Assembly (NCBI GenBank): GCA_012961925.1 | Contig: DTYK01000164.1 | Coordinates: 1 to 8,391 of the forward strand | DNA: 8,391 nucleotides | Direction: 5' to 3' | Origin: Candidatus Latescibacterota bacterium | Lineage (GTDB): Bacteria; Latescibacterota; MVCY01; DTYK01 | In this document: positions 5,304-8,391 of the stretch, piece after piece | How positions within the stretch are numbered: position 1 is the stretch's first letter | How the letters are laid out: each line of letters begins with the position of its first letter | The notes under the pieces: model-generated | Seen by the model: the letters and a program-made list of their open reading frames with translations, nothing else | What the model was told of the DNA's origin: nothing | The model's database searches: none | Program-made: the position numbers and the translations under genes

Positions 5304-7535
5304 ATGAACCCGGGGAATGCATTGGGAGGCAAGAGGCCCGATGCCTGGCCGTTCGAGTTCGACAGCCGGATCGGAGTGCCCTCTTCCTTTTCCTCCTGCG
5401 GCTTTAAGCGGCCGGTAGTGGGGATCGTCTATGAAGGGGGCACGGTCGAGGGCGGCGTGCCCTTGGGCGGCCTGGGGACAGGCTATTTGGAGCTTCGCAG
5501 TGACGGCAAGCTGGGCCGGTGCTCGATCTTCAACGACTTCTGTCCTCCTCTTACCCTCAATATCCCCTTTCTGGCGGTCTCGGCGGGGGAGGAGGTAAGG
5601 CTTTTATGCCTGGGTCCGCCGGAGGGCTTGAGGGGCGCGGAGGGCATCCTCTACTGGGGCCACTTCCCCGTGGCCGATCTGGAGTACTGCCTGGACCTTC
5701 CGATCCGGATAGGCCTGCGGGCCTTTACGCCCTTCATCCCCGGCGACGCCCAGATCTCCAATACTCCGGTGGCCCTTTTCGAGCTCGAGCTGGCCAATAT
5801 CGGCGCCTGGGAGCTTTCGGGCTGGGTGGCCCTCAGCTTTCCCGGTCCGAAGTGTGAGCCGGGGGAGTCGTTCGGCCATGAGGCCATAAGCGATCCCTGG
5901 CCCGGAGTGGTCGTCCGTCAGAAGCTCAGTGCAGGCTATGCGTTAGTGGTTTTAGGGCCGGGCGAGGTCCTGAAGGGTGGGTACCTCGGCAACCCGGGGG
6001 CGTGGAAGGGGATGGCCAGGGGCGAGATCCCGGCCAATGGCCCCGGAGCGACAGTTGCGGTTCGATATGCGCTCAAGCAGGGAGAATCAAGGCGCATAAG
6101 GTTCATCCTGAGCTGGTACTATCCCCATTTTCACGATAGCAGCGGGGAACCCCACACGCATGCCTACAAGCTCCGTTTCGATGGCCCAGAAGATGTAGTC
6201 AAGCTGGTGGCGGACGGATGGGAAGAGCTTCAGAGCAGGACTCTCGCCTGGCAGGAGGCTATATTTGCTGAAGACTTGCCGGGGTGGCTAAAGAACGCCC
6301 TGATAAACGGGCTTTACAGCATGGCTAAAAATACGCTCTGGGTGGTCAGCGAACGGCCGGACAACTGGTACCTACCAGAAGGATTTTTCACCCACAACGA
6401 GAGCTTCACCGGCTGCCCCATCACAGAAACAATGGTCTGCCGCATGCACGGCCACTTCCCGACCCTTTTCTTCTTCCCTGAACTCGAGCGCACGACCTTA
6501 CACGCCTTCCGGCACTTCCAGCTTCGGGACGGAGAGGTCCCCTTCTGCTTCGGCCGGCCCACCGGGATGCGGGACCCCCGCTACCACTGCCAGCACCCAC
6601 TTAACTCCGCCCAGTACGTACAGATGATCTACCGCTATTACCTGCGGACCGGGGATCGGGCGTTCTTGGAGGAATACTACCCTTCGGTCAAGGATGCGAT
6701 CCACTACCTGCGGAGCCTGGATTACGACAGCGATGGCCTGGTCAATGACCACAGCCATGCCCTTCCAGGGGAGCTTTGGCCTGCCAACCAGTTCTATGAC
6801 ATCTGGCCGTGGTTCGGCACCTCCGCTTACGTGGCCGGGACGTGGCTGGCCACTTTGAGGTGCACTATTGCTATCGCCCGGGAATTGAGGGATGAGGCCT
6901 ATGCAGAGGAGCTGGAAGCATGTCTCGAAAGGGGTCTTAACTCCTACGATGAGAAGCTCTGGAACAGCCGTTACTACAGGCTTTATAACGATCCGGAGAA
7001 AGGGCGGACAAGCGAGACCTGCCTGGGAAACCAATTGATGGCGGAGTGGTGCACCGGGATTGTGGGCGTTAAGGGGGTCCTCCCTCCTGATAAAGTTCAA
7101 AAGACCCTGGAGAGCATCGAGCGCCTGAACTTCCCTGCTACCCGTTACGGCCTGGTGAACGGTATTCGGCCCGACGGCACGCCAGACACCTGCGGCTCCG
7201 GGACCGAGAACGACCACGCCCGTCAGATCTTCGTCGGGGAGAGCCTCTGTGCGGCCATGACCTTCATCCTCAGGGGTCGAAGGGAGGTCGGTCTGGAGAT
7301 CGGCCGCAGACTGATGGAGGCTATCTACGAGGCTCACCGCACGCCCTGGAACCAGAGGTGCCTCATTGCCTCGGACGACGGCCGGCCGATCTGGGGCGAC
7401 GACTATTACAGCAACATGGTCATCTGGACCCTGCCGATGGTCCTGGCTGGGCAGGACATAAGGGACTTCTGTGCCGAGGGAGGGCTTGTAGGGAAAATCC
7501 TGGCAAAGGGACGAGCCGTTAAGCTGTCGGCTTAA
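5304..7535 (+). CDS. GH116-family glycosidase (GBA2-like beta-glycosidase), divergent
   Basis: The 743-residue product has the two-part layout of glycoside hydrolase family 116. An N-terminal beta-rich domain opens with GGVPLGGLGTGYLEL (residues 50-64), the family signature. A helical catalytic domain runs from about residue 330 to the end. Aligned by eye to bacterial GH116 beta-glucosidase TxGH116, the likely nucleophile is E366 in FTHNESFTGCP, upstream of HFPTLFFFPELE. The likely acid/base is D499 in NQFYDIWPWFGTSAYVAGTW. The family's late TPEA and R..YMRP segment, which binds the sugar in TxGH116, is not recognisable; the protein reads LIASDDGRPIWGDDYYSNMV there. Specificity may therefore differ from beta-glucoside. 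No signal peptide is present, so it probably acts in the cytoplasm. The frame can be extended upstream to 5265, but the ribosome-binding site favours 5304. It follows a stretch of gene debris and precedes a GH172 gene, probably in one transcript. Confidence 0.9.
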   Translation: MNPGNALGGKRPDAWPFEFDSRIGVPSSFSSCGFKRPVVGIVYEGGTVEGGVPLGGLGTGYLELRSDGKLGRCSIFNDFCPPLTLNIPFLAVSAGEEVRLLCLGPPEGLRGAEGILYWGHFPVADLEYCLDLPIRIGLRAFTPFIPGDAQISNTPVALFELELANIGAWELSGWVALSFPGPKCEPGESFGHEAISDPWPGVVVRQKLSAGYALVVLGPGEVLKGGYLGNPGAWKGMARGEIPANGPGATVAVRYALKQGESRRIRFILSWYYPHFHDSSGEPHTHAYKLRFDGPEDVVKLVADGWEELQSRTLAWQEAIFAEDLPGWLKNALINGLYSMAKNTLWVVSERPDNWYLPEGFFTHNESFTGCPITETMVCRMHGHFPTLFFFPELERTTLHAFRHFQLRDGEVPFCFGRPTGMRDPRYHCQHPLNSAQYVQMIYRYYLRTGDRAFLEEYYPSVKDAIHYLRSLDYDSDGLVNDHSHALPGELWPANQFYDIWPWFGTSAYVAGTWLATLRCTIAIARELRDEAYAEELEACLERGLNSYDEKLWNSRYYRLYNDPEKGRTSETCLGNQLMAEWCTGIVGVKGVLPPDKVQKTLESIERLNFPATRYGLVNGIRPDGTPDTCGSGTENDHARQIFVGESLCAAMTFILRGRREVGLEIGRRLMEAIYEAHRTPWNQRCLIASDDGRPIWGDDYYSNMVIWTLPMVLAGQDIRDFCAEGGLVGKILAKGRAVKLSA

Positions 7536-7536
7536 T

Positions 7537-7565
7537 CGGCTGATCATCTCCGCCCGGATCGGCCG
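7537..7565. other. Stem-loop directly after the GH116 stop codon
   Basis: CGGCTGATC (7537-7545) pairs with GATCGGCCG (7557-7565), a 9-bp stem with one G-U pair and an 11-base loop, starting two bases after the TAA. No T-run follows. It could protect the mRNA end or help factor-dependent termination; an intrinsic terminator is not supported. Confidence 0.45.
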
Positions 7566-7610
7566 AACTCGGAAGGTGTTTCCCTCCATAGAGTTTGTAG
7601 AATTATGGGA

Positions 7611-7626
7611 GAGGGCTTTTGCCCTC
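7611..7626. other. Small perfect hairpin in the GH116-GH172 gap
   Basis: GAGGGC-TTTT-GCCCTC is a perfect 6-bp stem with a four-base loop. It sits 48 bases before the GH172 start and is not followed by a T-run. With the stem-loop at 7537 it makes the gap structured, which fits RNA processing or differential expression of the two genes, but a role is not shown. Confidence 0.35.
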
Positions 7627-7674
7627 GACGGCTGGGCATCATTGGAAGTTAAGACAAATAAAGGAGGCGAGGCT

Positions 7675-8391
7675 ATGACGTTTTTGGAGGATTTACCCAG
7701 GTTCCGTGAGGGGCACACCAGGCGCATCTCCAGCTGGGATCGAACCGGACGAAATCGGGACTGCTGGACGATCGAGCCGGAAGCGAGGGTGGACCTGGCT
7801 AAGATCAACGGGCCGGGGATCATCCGCCACATCTGGTTCACCGTTTCCTGTGAGGATCCCCTTTACCTGCGGAAGGCCGTGCTCCGTATGTATTGGGATG
7901 GGATGGACAGGCCCAGCGTGGAGACGCCTTTAGGGGATTTCTTCGGCGTGGGACATGCCAAGGTCAGCTCCTACTCCTGCATTGTGCTTAACATGTCCGC
8001 CAACGTGGGAAATGACCGCAATGCAGCCATGAATTGCTATTTCCCCATGCCTTTTGCCGAAGGAGCCAGGATCGAGGTGGAAAACGAGTGTGATGTACCC
8101 ATTAGTTCATTCTACTTCTATATCGATTACGATCAATTGGAAAAGCCACCCCAGGATATGGCCCGATTTCACGCCCTGTGGAGAAGGGAGAATCCCTGCC
8201 CTCCTCCGAAGCACCTGAGCGATCCTAACGACCCAGAGGTCAATTTATCGGATCAGGACAATTACCTCATCCTGGAGGTGGAGGGCAGGGGACATTACGT
8301 GGGCACGGTGCTGAGCGTTCACAACCTCTACGGAGGCTGGTGGGGTGAGGGGGACGATATGTTCATGATTGATGGGGAGAAGTGGCCGCCG
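7675..8391 (+). CDS. GH172 (DUF2961) glycosidase, N-terminal 239 residues, cut by window edge
   Basis: ATG 7675 follows AAGGAGG at 7661-7667 and opens a frame that runs to the window edge without a stop. The product shows the DUF2961 / GH172 hallmarks in order: ISSWDRTGRNRDCWTIEP (residues 18-35), GPGIIRHIWFT, PLGDFFGVGH (85-94), NCYFPMPF (120-127), GHYVGTVLSVH and GGWWGEGDDMFMIDGE. GH172 includes difructose-anhydride-forming alpha-fructofuranosidase and exo-D-arabinofuranosidases. By position, E225 in WWGEGDD should be one of the two catalytic glutamates; the other, in the expected GTGSEDYF-type motif, lies beyond the edge. Intact members have about 350-400 residues, so about one third is missing. 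No signal peptide is seen, so a cytoplasmic enzyme is likely. The substrate is probably a furanoside, but arabinose and fructose cannot be told apart here. It probably forms a unit with the GH116 gene 139 bases upstream. Confidence 0.88.
   Translation, partial: MTFLEDLPRFREGHTRRISSWDRTGRNRDCWTIEPEARVDLAKINGPGIIRHIWFTVSCEDPLYLRKAVLRMYWDGMDRPSVETPLGDFFGVGHAKVSSYSCIVLNMSANVGNDRNAAMNCYFPMPFAEGARIEVENECDVPISSFYFYIDYDQLEKPPQDMARFHALWRRENPCPPPKHLSDPNDPEVNLSDQDNYLILEVEGRGHYVGTVLSVHNLYGGWWGEGDDMFMIDGEKWPP

Noticed and set aside
5195..5407. 70-codon frame overlapping the GH116 start
   Set aside because: It overlaps the well-supported GH116 gene in another frame, and its translation has no family features.
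6498..7841. 447-codon open frame on the minus strand
   Set aside because: It lies opposite the GH116 gene and runs into the GH172 gene, both of which have clear family motifs. Its translation has no recognisable domain. Long antisense frames are common opposite GC-rich genes.

Overview
The window reads as a single-strand (+) bacterial carbohydrate-catabolism locus in an accessory part of a moderately GC-rich genome. Genes start with ATG behind strong Shine-Dalgarno (SD) sequences of the AAGGAGGTG type. No rRNA, tRNA, CRISPR array or transposase is visible. The gene mix (two uroporphyrinogen-decarboxylase-like proteins, a sulfatase-fold hydrolase, GH4, GH116 and GH172/DUF2961 glycosidases, and a xylose-isomerase-like TIM barrel) resembles loci of uncultivated glycan-degrading bacteria such as Chloroflexota, Armatimonadota or Planctomycetota. 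That assignment is a guess from gene content, not from a marker gene.

Layout: positions 2-74 carry two copies of a 24-bp element that can fold into a 6-bp hairpin with a GGAA loop. An intact URO-D-like gene (94-1347) follows. Next is a collapsed GH4 glycosidase (1410 to about 1750), whose N-terminal nucleotide-binding loop is joined to its C-terminal region with most of the middle missing and two changes of frame. A short tail of an unidentified gene (about 1789-1950) abuts an intact sulfatase-superfamily gene (1965-3419). A second URO-D-like gene (3457-4494) comes next. The 800 bases from 4495 to 5303 hold no intact gene, only remnants: a PHP/amidohydrolase-like N-terminus (from 4512), an unidentified fragment, and a broken xylose-isomerase-like TIM barrel (4836-5194). 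An intact but divergent GH116 glycosidase (5304-7535) and the first 239 codons of a GH172 (DUF2961) glycosidase (7675 to the window edge) complete the window.

How it may work together (inference): the intact genes would remove sugars (GH116, GH172), an ester substituent (sulfatase-fold enzyme) and possibly methyl groups (URO-D-like, related to corrinoid-linked methyltransferases) from a decorated glycan or glycoside. No gene product seen here has an obvious signal peptide, so the work is probably cytoplasmic, on imported oligosaccharides. The locus is decaying: at least three catabolic genes have been reduced to a retained head and tail with the middle lost, while their neighbours stay open. 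The sulfatase gene is clearly richer in AT than its neighbours and may have a separate origin.

The points most worth a second look are the repeated collapse pattern, the threonine in the sulfatase catalytic position, the loss of likely metal ligands in one of the two URO-D-like proteins, and the unusual C-terminal active-site region of the GH116 enzyme.
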